Below the pieces are notes generated by a model that saw only the letters and a program-made list of their open reading frames with translations, had not been told where the DNA came from and did not search any database. A program made the translations under genes and the position numbers. This document shows positions 7,177 through 14,620 of a DNA stretch of 38,220 bases, piece by piece. Origin of the DNA: an uncultured Clostridia bacterium. GTDB taxonomy: Bacteria > Bacillota > Clostridia > Oscillospirales > Acutalibacteraceae. How positions within the stretch are numbered: position 1 is the stretch's first letter; the number at the start of each line of letters is the position of its first letter. The stretch is from NCBI GenBank assembly GCA_946182865.1, contig CAMHAV010000008.1, positions 1-38,220 on the forward strand, given 5' to 3'.

Positions 7177-7548
7177 CTACGTCTTTTCATGGGGTTTAGC
7201 GACCAGCGCACAGGCATATCCGAAAAGAATTGCCGCCGCCACGCCGCCTGCCGTTCGGGAAATGCCGCCCGTAAACGCGCCCAGCAATCCCTGTTCTTTC
7301 ACGCCTTCACGCACACCCTCCGCGAGAGAATGGCCGAATCCGGTCAACGGCACGGTGGCGCCTGCTCCCGCGAAATCCGCCAGCGGCTTGTAAAGCCCCA
7401 GCGCACTGAGAAGCACACCCGCCGTCACAAAGCTCACAAGAATTCTGCCGGGGGTAAAATTGGTCTTGTCAATCAATAGCTGTCCGACGACGCAAAACAG
7501 CCCGCCTACTACGAATACTTTGGCGTATTCCCACAATACATCTGTCAT
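7177..7548 (-). CDS. spoVAE: Stage V sporulation protein AE (SpoVAE)
   Basis: Inner spore membrane protein of the SpoVA channel, which takes up dipicolinic acid and calcium into the forespore and releases them at germination. It has 123 aa, the usual size. It shows a hydrophobic N-terminus with GGLFCVVGQLLIDKT, then TPGRILVSFVTAGVLLSALGLY, and the very typical GAGATVPLTGFGHSLAEG followed by GLLGAFTGG. ATG 7548 is preceded by AAAGGGA at about 11 bases. In Clostridia this gene is usually in a spoVAC-AD-AE operon. Here it stands alone, flanked by its own terminator and a sigma-G-like promoter, so the partners must be elsewhere. Confidence 0.93.
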   Translation of the reverse strand: MTDVLWEYAKVFVVGGLFCVVGQLLIDKTNFTPGRILVSFVTAGVLLSALGLYKPLADFAGAGATVPLTGFGHSLAEGVREGVKEQGLLGAFTGGISRTAGGVAAAILFGYACALVAKPHEKT

Positions 7549-7600
7549 TTCTTACATAGTCCCTTTCTGTTGTTGGATTGGCTCTGCCTCCTGACAAAAT

Positions 7601-7630
7601 TAGTATTGGCAGACACCTGCCAAAAAATAC
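7601..7630 (-). promoter_or_regulatory. Sigma-G/F-like forespore promoter of spoVAE
   Basis: On the minus strand, GTATT (7630-7626), 18 bases, then AATACTA (7607-7601). The sigma-G/F consensus is roughly GNATR-N18-CATACTA, so the -10 matches 6 of 7. It sits 53 bases upstream of the spoVAE start, with no good sigma-A promoter nearby. A GGCAGGTGTCTGCC palindrome lies in the spacer. Confidence 0.5.
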
Positions 7631-7679
7631 AGCGGTGATACAAAATTGTAAACTGTTATTCAACATTTGTCCAATTCAC

Positions 7680-7708
7680 TTGCACCTTTGCGGGAATTAT
7701 TATATAAT
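7680..7708 (+). promoter_or_regulatory. Candidate sigma-A promoter for the TIR-domain gene
   Basis: TTGCAC, 17 bases, then TATAAT (7703-7708), 40 bases before ATG 7748. Confidence 0.6.
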
Positions 7709-7747
7709 ATAATAGTTGTAATTCGTATTGCAGAGGTGTTTTTGATC

Positions 7748-10237
7748 ATGGCATTTGCGCCGATCCCCGAATATGAGGGAAAATCGCCCTTTGTGTTTAT
7801 TTCCTACGCACAGCAGGACGAAAAAATAGCTTATTCCATTGCCGTAAAAATGTATAACGAGGGCTTCCGTGTGTGGAGCAGCGCCGCCTGCGGCAATCCT
7901 TCCAATATGCGCATTGCCGAGCGTCTGAGCAATTCCGCAGTAGCGATGGTATTTCTGTCGCGGAGCTATCTGAAATTTGCCTCCTACAAGGAGTTTGAAC
8001 CGCGTGCCGTTATGAACAGTCCCAAACAGAAAATTGTGATTTGTCTGGACGACACGCCCCTTGGCACCGATTGGAACACGGTCGATTTTCCCGCCGGCAT
8101 CCGCTACAATCCGGATGTTCCGGAAGGACTGTGGCTGCGCATTAATTCCTCCGACGCACTGGAAAAATGCAGGGGCGCCTGGCCCAAACATCCGCTCCCC
8201 CTGCCCTATGAAGAAAAAAACGCTGTGGAAGCCTCCATCGACGAAGGCGATCTGCATAACGAGTTAAGCGATCTTAATTCGGTCATGTCTTCTTTCGGCG
8301 CGGGACTGGACGATGAAGAAATCAACAACATTTCGCTTTTTCGCCGCCAGGATCCTGACGCTGACAAATTCAAATGGCCTCAAAAACAGGAGCCTACGCA
8401 GGAACAGGAATATTATGCCATTGAAAACCTCATCGGCACCGCACCTATGCCCACATCTCCCGAAAAAAAGCAGTACGACAACATGATCGGACTCATCGAA
8501 GGTTTTATGGAAAAGAGCAGCCGCGCCAAGGAGGAAGAACTGCAAAAAGCGCTAAACGAGCCCTCTCCCCTGCCGGCGGAACAACCGGCTGCAGTTTCGT
8601 CCCATTCCTATGGCAATTACCGTCCGATTCCCAAAAACGAATTTGATCGGGTCGATCTTTCCAAGGATACCGCTGCCGAACCGGTAGTCATCACACATTC
8701 CTCCGATATTAAAAAAGCGCATTCCCCCTTTTCCTCTGTCACGGTGGATTACGGTGAGGAAACGCTTCCCGATAACTACTCCATGAAAAGAACTACGGAT
8801 CGTTCCGAGCGGCTTAGCAGCTATGTATTCGATTTTGACACCCACCAACCGGTTGAACCGCCCGCTCCCATCGTAACGGAACCTCCCAAAGAAACGTCGG
8901 AGCCGAAACCGCAAAAAAAAGAAAAGAAAAAACTCAAAACCGATACCGAAGTATTTGAAAAAATCGTGGACGATCGCAAGCTGATGACCTCCACAGAGGA
9001 CAACGCGGACAATGCGCGTCTGACCTATCATCTCGGCAGCGCGTTTGACGGCTTTGACGAAAACGACTTTATCGACAACGAGGAAGAACCCGCTCCCGAA
9101 CCGCCCAAACCCGAACCGAAATTTGAGCCGGTCGATCACACGCCTGTCCGATTTAAGGACGACGAAATTCCTCTTCCGGCGCTCAGCTTTGAGCCGAAAA
9201 AACCTCGTCCCGAATTTGATTTCACCCCGTCAAAACCCATCGTTCCCCCCTCTCCGCAAGAGTCCGACGAACAGAGACGCACGCTTTCCAAACCGCGCAG
9301 GCGCTATATTGTCGCGGTCAGACGCGGCATTCGCCACATCGAATACGAGAACGAAATGTACGAGGTCAACGGCCGCTGGATTCCGGGCGAAATCTATCAC
9401 CGGCTCATGCCCAACGCCGAATACACCGCTATACGGCGTATCAACCGCACGCAGAAGCGGGAACCGGAGCCTACGCCAACCCCCGCTTACCGTCCCCCGT
9501 CCGAAGCCGGTCTGAATTCCGGCAGCCGCCTGTTCAGTGCGGTCAACACCTTCTTCACACCGCCGCCGCGCCAGAATGCGAGCGCACCCGAAAGCATTGA
9601 TGAAAATGTGCGTGCCGCCATGCGGGAACGCCATGAAATACGCCGTAACGAAGCCATCCGGCAATATGAGGAACAGCAAATGGCCGCCGAAAGCGCCAAA
9701 CCCGCCTCCAAGCAGCCAGCCGCTTCGCCGGAAGGGGAAAACCAGCCCGCCCGCAAGCATAAATTCTCTCACGAGGGCGGCATCAAAAAATCGCTGACCG
9801 CCAATATGGAAACGCCCGTTGACACCAGCGGCGAGGAATCGCACCGTCAATACGGCGCGAGAGCAGCCTCCGCGAGTGTTGGCGCAAGCGCCGATACGGA
9901 CGGCAAGCAGAGCAAAAAATCCAAAAAGGCAGACGAAAAGGCCGCCAAAAAAGCGGCGCAGAAAGCGGCGCAAAAGGCGGCACAGAAAAAGGAAGAAGCC
10001 AAAAAGAAAGACAAGGACAAAAAGAAAAAACAAACCAAGGAGGACAGCAAAACCGCCAAGGAGCCTGTCAAGGTGTACGGCGATGTGGATGAGGACAATC
10101 TCATCGAACTGCCCAAAAAGAACCTCCCCAAAATGGATTACGACCCAGAAGTGTTCCGCGACATGAATCTCAGCGAAATCCTCTTTGGCGACAAGGGCGA
10201 CCCTAAAAAGAACGCCAAAAAGAAAAAGAAGAAATAA
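7748..10237 (+). CDS. TIR-domain protein with a long disordered, lysine-rich tail
   Basis: Protein of 829 aa from ATG 7748; the ORF-track start at 7667 lies upstream of the promoter. Residues 15-100 form a TIR-like domain: FVFISYAQQDEKIAYSIAVKM, GFRVWSS, SAVAMVFLSRSYLKFASYKEFE, then KIVICLDD. When set beside common Firmicutes TIR proteins (SNCKDEL region), the catalytic Glu position appears to be Phe within KEFE, and the usual acidic loop after VW is missing. NADase activity is therefore doubtful. Residues 200-510 are acidic, Pro-rich and probably disordered. A short basic ordered module lies near 517-570 (YIVAVRRGIRHIEYENEMYE). The last 250 residues are disordered and become Lys/Ala-rich, ending in KKNAKKKKKK. 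No defence genes are adjacent. A scaffold or nucleic-acid-binding role is a guess. Confidence 0.8.
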   Translation: MAFAPIPEYEGKSPFVFISYAQQDEKIAYSIAVKMYNEGFRVWSSAACGNPSNMRIAERLSNSAVAMVFLSRSYLKFASYKEFEPRAVMNSPKQKIVICLDDTPLGTDWNTVDFPAGIRYNPDVPEGLWLRINSSDALEKCRGAWPKHPLPLPYEEKNAVEASIDEGDLHNELSDLNSVMSSFGAGLDDEEINNISLFRRQDPDADKFKWPQKQEPTQEQEYYAIENLIGTAPMPTSPEKKQYDNMIGLIEGFMEKSSRAKEEELQKALNEPSPLPAEQPAAVSSHSYGNYRPIPKNEFDRVDLSKDTAAEPVVITHSSDIKKAHSPFSSVTVDYGEETLPDNYSMKRTTDRSERLSSYVFDFDTHQPVEPPAPIVTEPPKETSEPKPQKKEKKKLKTDTEVFEKIVDDRKLMTSTEDNADNARLTYHLGSAFDGFDENDFIDNEEEPAPEPPKPEPKFEPVDHTPVRFKDDEIPLPALSFEPKKPRPEFDFTPSKPIVPPSPQESDEQRRTLSKPRRRYIVAVRRGIRHIEYENEMYEVNGRWIPGEIYHRLMPNAEYTAIRRINRTQKREPEPTPTPAYRPPSEAGLNSGSRLFSAVNTFFTPPPRQNASAPESIDENVRAAMRERHEIRRNEAIRQYEEQQMAAESAKPASKQPAASPEGENQPARKHKFSHEGGIKKSLTANMETPVDTSGEESHRQYGARAASASVGASADTDGKQSKKSKKADEKAAKKAAQKAAQKAAQKKEEAKKKDKDKKKKQTKEDSKTAKEPVKVYGDVDEDNLIELPKKNLPKMDYDPEVFRDMNLSEILFGDKGDPKKNAKKKKKK

Positions 10238-10248
10238 TTCTTTCACGC

Positions 10249-10286
10249 AAAAGCGCGCATCCTTCCCAAGAGGATACGCGCTTTTT
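10249..10286. terminator. Bidirectional terminator
   Basis: AAAAGCGCGCATCCT pairs with AGGATACGCGCTTTTT. It ends the TIR gene on the plus strand and the response regulator operon on the minus strand. Confidence 0.9.
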
Positions 10287-10302
10287 GACACTATAGAGCC
10301 TG

Positions 10303-10974
10303 CTACTCCGCCGCCTTAAAGCCTATGCCCCACACCGTTTCGATATACGGTTCTTCGGTAATGGCTTTCAGTTTGATGCGGATGTGGCTGATGTGGACGT
10401 TGATCGTCTTGTCCTCGCCCTCGTAATATTCTTCCCATGCGTAATTGAAGATTTCCTTTTTGGAAAACACTTTTTTGGGATTGCCAAAGATCAGCTCGAG
10501 AATATTGAATTCCTGATGCGTGAGTGGTACTCTCTGACCGCAGAGCGTGGCGGTATAGGAGGATTTGTCCAGCACCAGCTGCTTATAGACAATGCGCGTG
10601 TCATCCGGCGCTGCGCCGCTTTTGCGCAGACAGACATACACCCGCGCGACCAGTTCTTTCATCTGAAAGGGCTTGGTGATATAATCGTCCGCGCCGCTCA
10701 TGAGCAGATCGACCTTGTTGTCCAGCTCGTCCTTGGCGGAAATGACGATCACGGGAATATGGCTGCATTCCCGCAGCTCGCGCAGCACGGTTTCCCCGCT
10801 CTTGCCGGGAAGCATGAGGTCGAGCAGCACCAGATCAAAGCTGTCGCCCCGCAGGCACATCAGCCCTTCGGTGCCGGAATATGCCGCCACACAGGCAAAC
10901 GAATGCTTTTCCAGCGTCGCGGCGATCATCCCGCTGATATCCGCGTCATCCTCGATGATGAGTATTTTTTTCAA
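10303..10974 (-). CDS. OmpR/PhoB-family response regulator
   Basis: DNA-binding regulator of 223 aa, partner of the histidine kinase just upstream. The receiver domain is at 1-115, with acidic pocket D9/D10, phosphoacceptor D52 (LVLLDLMLPG) and K101 (ITKPF). The winged-helix effector domain is at about 125-223 (LTHQEFNILELIF, TINVHISHIRIKL, IETVWGIGFKA). The start is TTG 10974, with GGGAGGTGG placed correctly before it; the ORF-track GTG at 10983 lies inside that ribosome site. It is the last gene of an ABC transporter-kinase-regulator operon and probably controls that operon. Confidence 0.92.
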   Translation of the reverse strand: MKKILIIEDDADISGMIAATLEKHSFACVAAYSGTEGLMCLRGDSFDLVLLDLMLPGKSGETVLRELRECSHIPVIVISAKDELDNKVDLLMSGADDYITKPFQMKELVARVYVCLRKSGAAPDDTRIVYKQLVLDKSSYTATLCGQRVPLTHQEFNILELIFGNPKKVFSKKEIFNYAWEEYYEGEDKTINVHISHIRIKLKAITEEPYIETVWGIGFKAAE

Positions 10975-10989
10975 GAAAACCACCTCCCG

Positions 10990-11886
10990 CTAATGATTCG
11001 CAAACTGCAATGTAATGACAAAATCTCCGTCCTGTATTTCGGCGGAGATTTTTCCTTTCATGGCCTCAGTGAGCTGTTTGGCCACGGGCAGTCCAAGGCC
11101 TGACGAATGACGGCTGCGGGATGGATCCGCGGTGTAAAAGCGGTCGAATATCTTGTCAATCTCACCGCTCCAGTCTTCGCGGAGATTGTTGCGAATGGTG
11201 AGTATGACGTCCGAAGACGCGGCGGTCAAGCGAATCGACACGCTGTCGCGCCCGTGAAGCAGCGCGTTTCGCAGAATATTCTGCACCACCCGTCCGAAGG
11301 CGATTTTGTTGCCCGATATAAAACATTCGCCGTCAGGAAGATCAATCTGCGGCTCGATGCCGTGCGCCCGGAAATCCTCATAAAAGGAGAGGAGAATTTC
11401 GCACAGGCTTTGATTGCAGTCGAATATCTCTGTTTCGAGGCGGTAGGAACCGTTTTGCAGCTTGGCATAGGTAAACAACTGCTCCAGCAAGTCCCACAGC
11501 AGATTCAACCGTCCCGTGATAATCCGGGTATATCTGACCCGGTCTTCTTCCCGCTCTGCCTCACAGAGCAGGTTGAAATACCCGTCCAGCGAGGTCAGCG
11601 GCGTGCGGATGTCGTGCGCCAGATCGGTGATCAGTTCCTTGGTGCGGGTTTCCTGCTCCATATAGCGCGCCCGCTCTCTGCGGCTGTCGTCCAGCCATTG
11701 ATTAACGCTGTCACGCAGCGCGACAATTTCGGCGCGGTCAAGGCTGACACGGAGATCTATGTTGGTTTCCTTTTCATGGTGATAACGCAGTTGGCGGCAA
11801 AGTCCGGCGACCTGCCGCCGATAGCGGATATACTCGATCAGCAGCAGCGCCAGCGCCGCCGAAAGTAAAATGATGACAAGCTTCAA
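10990..11886 (-). CDS. Membrane sensor histidine kinase, small single-pass type
   Basis: Kinase of 298 aa. One N-terminal transmembrane helix (4-20) is followed by a cytosolic linker. The dimerisation/phosphoacceptor helix has H91 in LAHDIRTPLTS. The ATPase domain shows the N box (VQNILRNALLHG), a D-x-F-x-F region (IFDRFYTADPSRSRHSS) and GLGLPVAKQL. There is almost no extracellular sensor, so the signal may come from the co-encoded ABC transporter, as in antimicrobial-peptide sensing modules. TTG 11886 with GGGAG 7 bases upstream is the best start; TTG 11892 is too close to the ribosome site. The response regulator start lies 15 bases past the stop. Confidence 0.9.
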   Translation of the reverse strand: MKLVIILLSAALALLLIEYIRYRRQVAGLCRQLRYHHEKETNIDLRVSLDRAEIVALRDSVNQWLDDSRRERARYMEQETRTKELITDLAHDIRTPLTSLDGYFNLLCEAEREEDRVRYTRIITGRLNLLWDLLEQLFTYAKLQNGSYRLETEIFDCNQSLCEILLSFYEDFRAHGIEPQIDLPDGECFISGNKIAFGRVVQNILRNALLHGRDSVSIRLTAASSDVILTIRNNLREDWSGEIDKIFDRFYTADPSRSRHSSGLGLPVAKQLTEAMKGKISAEIQDGDFVITLQFANH

Positions 11887-11913
11887 ATGCAAACTCCCTG
11901 TTTTTACGGCGTG

Positions 11914-12780
11914 TTACGCCATATCCCTTTGGGACACGGCCGCGATACTGATTCCATTATACAACAGAAAGAAGAAAATTGCAACCGCCCCGGCGGTTCC
12001 CCACACCTTTGCGTTGTAAGTGACAGGGAGCATCTTAACATGGTAGATCAGGCAATGGTCTAACACGGAGAAATTCTTCAGCTTCAACAGGTCGTCAATT
12101 TTGCTCAGCACGACATTGCCAATGCCCATGCTCAGCAGACAAGTCACCGTGATGGCAATTACCTTGCCGCGTATCAGTTCCGCGAGACACATGATCAACA
12201 CGGAAAAGACGTCGTACAATAGAATTTGCATGCCCAGATATCGGATAATGGAAACGGCACTGCCCAACCGGAACCGGTCGAAATAGCAGACGCTCAAGAA
12301 CAATAAAATGAGTATCACCAATATCATCTCGACAGCGACAAAAATCAGCAAAGAGGCATTCTCGGCGGCCACCATCTGCCATTTTTTATGGGAGTAAATG
12401 CCGAGATTTTTCTGAAAACCGCTTTTATATTTGTTGCAGACCGTGTTGGCGGCGAAAATGCCGCAAAACACCAGAAACACGCCGCTGGAGAGAAAACTGT
12501 GAATCAGCCTTTCAAAAGTGATATCCATGTTGCGTGTAAAATCCACCACCACGAATCCCACGCCGCTGCTTTTGATTTCCATTGCCTGCTCATCAGAAAT
12601 CTCGGCATACATAGCATTGTCTTTTTCCAATGTATTATTTTGGGATTGTTCTCCAAATGAAGCGGACATCGCGAACAACAAAGCGGCAAATATTGCCACA
12701 AATAAAAGCGTTACATACGCCGTCTTTGATCGAACCAACCGAGCCATTTCCATTTTGATTAAATTCGTGATACTACTCAT
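11914..12780 (-). CDS. ABC-2 type exporter permease
   Basis: Membrane subunit of 288 aa. The first transmembrane helix is near residues 22-42 (TAYVTLLFVAIFAALLFAMSA). A large external loop of about 50 residues follows, then five more hydrophobic segments. This is the plan of the ABC-2/BcrB-LanE-like permeases that move peptides or lipids outward. The start overlaps the stop of the ATPase gene by 8 bases, which implies translational coupling. AGGTG lies 6 bases before ATG 12780. The ORF-track start at 12813 is inside the ATPase gene. Confidence 0.85.
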   Translation of the reverse strand: MSSITNLIKMEMARLVRSKTAYVTLLFVAIFAALLFAMSASFGEQSQNNTLEKDNAMYAEISDEQAMEIKSSGVGFVVVDFTRNMDITFERLIHSFLSSGVFLVFCGIFAANTVCNKYKSGFQKNLGIYSHKKWQMVAAENASLLIFVAVEMILVILILLFLSVCYFDRFRLGSAVSIIRYLGMQILLYDVFSVLIMCLAELIRGKVIAITVTCLLSMGIGNVVLSKIDDLLKLKNFSVLDHCLIYHVKMLPVTYNAKVWGTAGAVAIFFFLLYNGISIAAVSQRDMA

Positions 12781-13693
12781 GGTTTTCACCTGCTCCTCCC
12801 GTAAGATTGACAAAAAATTCCTCCAAGCTCTCCTGCCTGACCGATATGCCGCGCAGCAGGATCCCCCGCCGCGCCAGCGTCATATTGATCTCGCCCACCC
12901 TGTCGCAGCAATTCGGCACGCGAACGGTGGCGCTGTCGCACACCTCGTAGGCGGCATAGCCCATTTCTTCGAGCGCCAGACAAACCTCTTTGACCGCGTC
13001 GGATCTGATCTCCACACATTCCGCGCACTGGTCGAGCAATTCCTCTTTGGAAAGCTCCCGCACCAGCTTGCCCTCATTGATAATGCCGTAATGCGTGGCA
13101 ATGCGCGCCAGTTCGTCGAGAATGTGGCTGGAAATGATGACCGTCATTTCATATTCGCGGCTGAGTTTTTCGATCAGCTCGCGAATTTCGATCACGCCGA
13201 CGGGATCCAGACCGTTGATCGGCTCGTCCAGAATCAGCAGGTCGGGCGTGCCGATGAGCGACATGGCGATGCCGAGGCGCTGCTTCATGCCGAGAGAAAA
13301 CTGTCCCGCCTTTTTATGCCCTGTGTCAGACAGCCCCACCAGCGCGAGCAGCTCATTGATTTTCCCGCGATGATAAACGCCGGTCGCCACGGCTTTGAGG
13401 CGCATGTTGTCAAAGGCGGTCATATCGCCGTAGATACCCGGCGCTTCAATCAGCGCGCCGATGCGGTTTTGCCCGATGGAATCCTCCGCGTCGGTGCCAA
13501 AGAGTCTGATCTCTCCGGAGGTGGGCTTTGCCAGCCCGGCAATCATTTTCATAAAGGTGGTCTTGCCCGCGCCGTTTCTGCCGATCAAGCCGTAGATGGA
13601 CCCCTTGGGGACATGCAGACTGAGATCGTCCACCGCGCGCTGATGACCGTAGGTTTTCGTGAGGCATACCGTTTCCAGCAAATACTCATTCAT
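12773..13693 (-). CDS. ABC transporter ATPase, BcrA/LanF-like
   Basis: ATP-hydrolysing subunit of 306 aa. Walker A is GRNGAGKT (38-45). The Q loop lies before APGIYGDMTAFDNMRL, the signature is FSLGMKQRLGIA, Walker B is LLILDEPINGLDPVG, and the H loop is ISSHILDELAR. The C-terminal 80 residues form the extra domain seen in drug- and bacitracin-type exporters. AGAGGA 9 bases before ATG supports the start. First gene of the operon ATPase-permease-kinase-regulator. The likely role is self-protection against, or export of, a cell-envelope-active compound. The substrate is unknown, and no peptide gene is adjacent. Confidence 0.92.
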   Translation of the reverse strand: MNEYLLETVCLTKTYGHQRAVDDLSLHVPKGSIYGLIGRNGAGKTTFMKMIAGLAKPTSGEIRLFGTDAEDSIGQNRIGALIEAPGIYGDMTAFDNMRLKAVATGVYHRGKINELLALVGLSDTGHKKAGQFSLGMKQRLGIAMSLIGTPDLLILDEPINGLDPVGVIEIRELIEKLSREYEMTVIISSHILDELARIATHYGIINEGKLVRELSKEELLDQCAECVEIRSDAVKEVCLALEEMGYAAYEVCDSATVRVPNCCDRVGEINMTLARRGILLRGISVRQESLEEFFVNLTGGAGENHE

Positions 13694-13752
13694 ATCAAAC
13701 CGTCCTCTTTTCTATGGGAAATAATACAAGTCGAGCTCTTCCTGTCAAAACG

Positions 13753-13758
13753 ATTATA
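13753..13758 (-). promoter_or_regulatory. Candidate -10 box of the ABC-kinase-regulator operon
   Basis: A perfect TATAAT on the minus strand, 60 bases before the ATPase start, without a recognisable -35. That is consistent with a promoter needing the response regulator. Confidence 0.35.
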
Positions 13759-13862
13759 CTCCCGCAAAGGTAAATCTGGCGCAAAAAAATTATAAAGAAA
13801 GTGTAAAGGCAAGAAAGAAAAAAATAGAAAAAAAAAATAATCCCGCAAATTTAAAAAAACAC

Positions 13863-13891
13863 TTGACAAACCGATAAAAACGTGGTATTAT
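13863..13891 (+). promoter_or_regulatory. Strong sigma-A promoter of the tRNA operon
   Basis: A perfect TTGACA, 17 bases, then TATTAT, about 60 bases before the first tRNA. Confidence 0.85.
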
Positions 13892-13952
13892 ATTTTTCGC
13901 TAACTGATCGGTTGCACGGCAACGCGCTGTGTGTCCCAGTGTTGGCTATTAT

Positions 13953-14039
13953 GCGGATATGGCGGAATTGGCAGACGCGCTAGATTCAGGTTCTAGTGAA
14001 TGCAAGTTCATGCAGGTTCAAGTCCTGTTATCCGCACCA
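13953..14039 (+). tRNA. tRNA-Leu (anticodon CAG)
   Basis: Class II tRNA with acceptor stem GCGGATA/TATCCGC, anticodon stem CTAGA/TCTAG with loop TTCAGGT, a long variable arm, the GTTCAAGTC T loop and an encoded CCA end. It reads CUG codons. Confidence 0.95.
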
Positions 14040-14044
14040 ATTCT

Positions 14045-14133
14045 GGAGGGGTGTCCGAGCGGTTTAAGGAGCTAGTCTTGAAAACTAGTGATAGGGTGAC
14101 CTACCAAGGGTTCGAATCCCTTCCCCTCCGCCA
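14045..14133 (+). tRNA. tRNA-Ser (anticodon TGA)
   Basis: Class II tRNA with acceptor GGAGGGG/CCCCTCC, anticodon stem CTAGT/ACTAG with loop CTTGAAA, a long variable arm, GGTTCGAATCC and an encoded CCA. It begins 5 bases after tRNA-Leu. Confidence 0.95.
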
Positions 14134-14182
14134 CACCTCTCTTTTTTTGTTTTATATATGTTATGTTGTTGTCAACACATTC

Positions 14183-14275
14183 GGAGAAGTACTCAAGTGG
14201 TGACGAGGCTCCCCTGCTAAGGGAGTAGGCTGGCTAAACACTGGCGCGAGGGTTCAAATCCCTCCTTCTCCGCCA
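14183..14275 (+). tRNA. tRNA-Ser (anticodon GCT)
   Basis: Class II tRNA with acceptor GGAGAAG/CTTCTCC, anticodon stem CTCCC/GGGAG with loop CTGCTAA, a long variable arm, GGTTCAAATCC and an encoded CCA. Last of the three-tRNA operon. Confidence 0.95.
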
Positions 14276-14329
14276 AAGCGAAAATCCCATCGACGAACGT
14301 CGATGGGATTTTTACTTTGTATTATTCAT
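14273..14329. repeat. 57-bp terminator repeat, copy A
   Basis: Matches 16734-16790 at 51 of 57 positions in the same orientation. It begins at the CCA end of the last tRNA and contains the terminator hairpin. The pair brackets the surface-protein gene. Confidence 0.8.
14281..14313 (+). terminator. Terminator of the tRNA operon
   Basis: AAAATCCCATCGACG pairs perfectly with CGTCGATGGGATTTT across a 2-base gap, followed by T. The 14314-14600 stretch after it is AT-rich. It has isolated -10-like motifs (for example TATGAT and TAATAC), no convincing promoter and no gene. Confidence 0.9.
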
Positions 14330-14604
14330 TTGTTTTTATTGCCTGAATCCGGTATGATAGAGACAGACGGAACGGCTTTTTTCTGCACTGACTTTTTCCA
14401 TAATACTGTCATTTTCCCTTTTTGAAGAAACACAAAAGCTTCTTGTTTCTTGCTTTTGTTTATAACCATTTAAAAAAAAGATAATTTACAAAAAAATTAC
14501 AATATCATCGCTCAATAATCACCTATTTACGGACATCTTTTGGTATCATTGGAACATGGAACGGTTTTGCTGTGTGATAGCAGAGGATAATACTTTTCTT
14601 TATT

Positions 14605-14611
14605 AAGGAGG
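14605..14611 (+). promoter_or_regulatory. Perfect ribosome binding site of the interrupted surface-protein start
   Basis: AAGGAGG lies 9 bases before ATG 14621. That ATG is in frame with the surface protein but now reads only MSNKELCRI before a TAA at 14648, which lies inside the inserted element 14632-14730. Confidence 0.8.
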
Positions 14612-14620
14612 CATTTTGAT

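Noticed and set aside
9230-10291. 353-aa minus-strand ORF rich in Leu/Phe
   Set aside because: Apparent membrane protein is an antisense artefact of the lysine-rich TIR tail (Lys codons read as Phe/Leu).
12518-13795. 425-aa plus-strand ORF
   Set aside because: Shadow of the BcrA-like ATPase and permease genes.
14000-14203. 67-aa plus-strand ORF
   Set aside because: It runs across tRNA-Leu, tRNA-Ser and into the second tRNA-Ser, so it is not coding.
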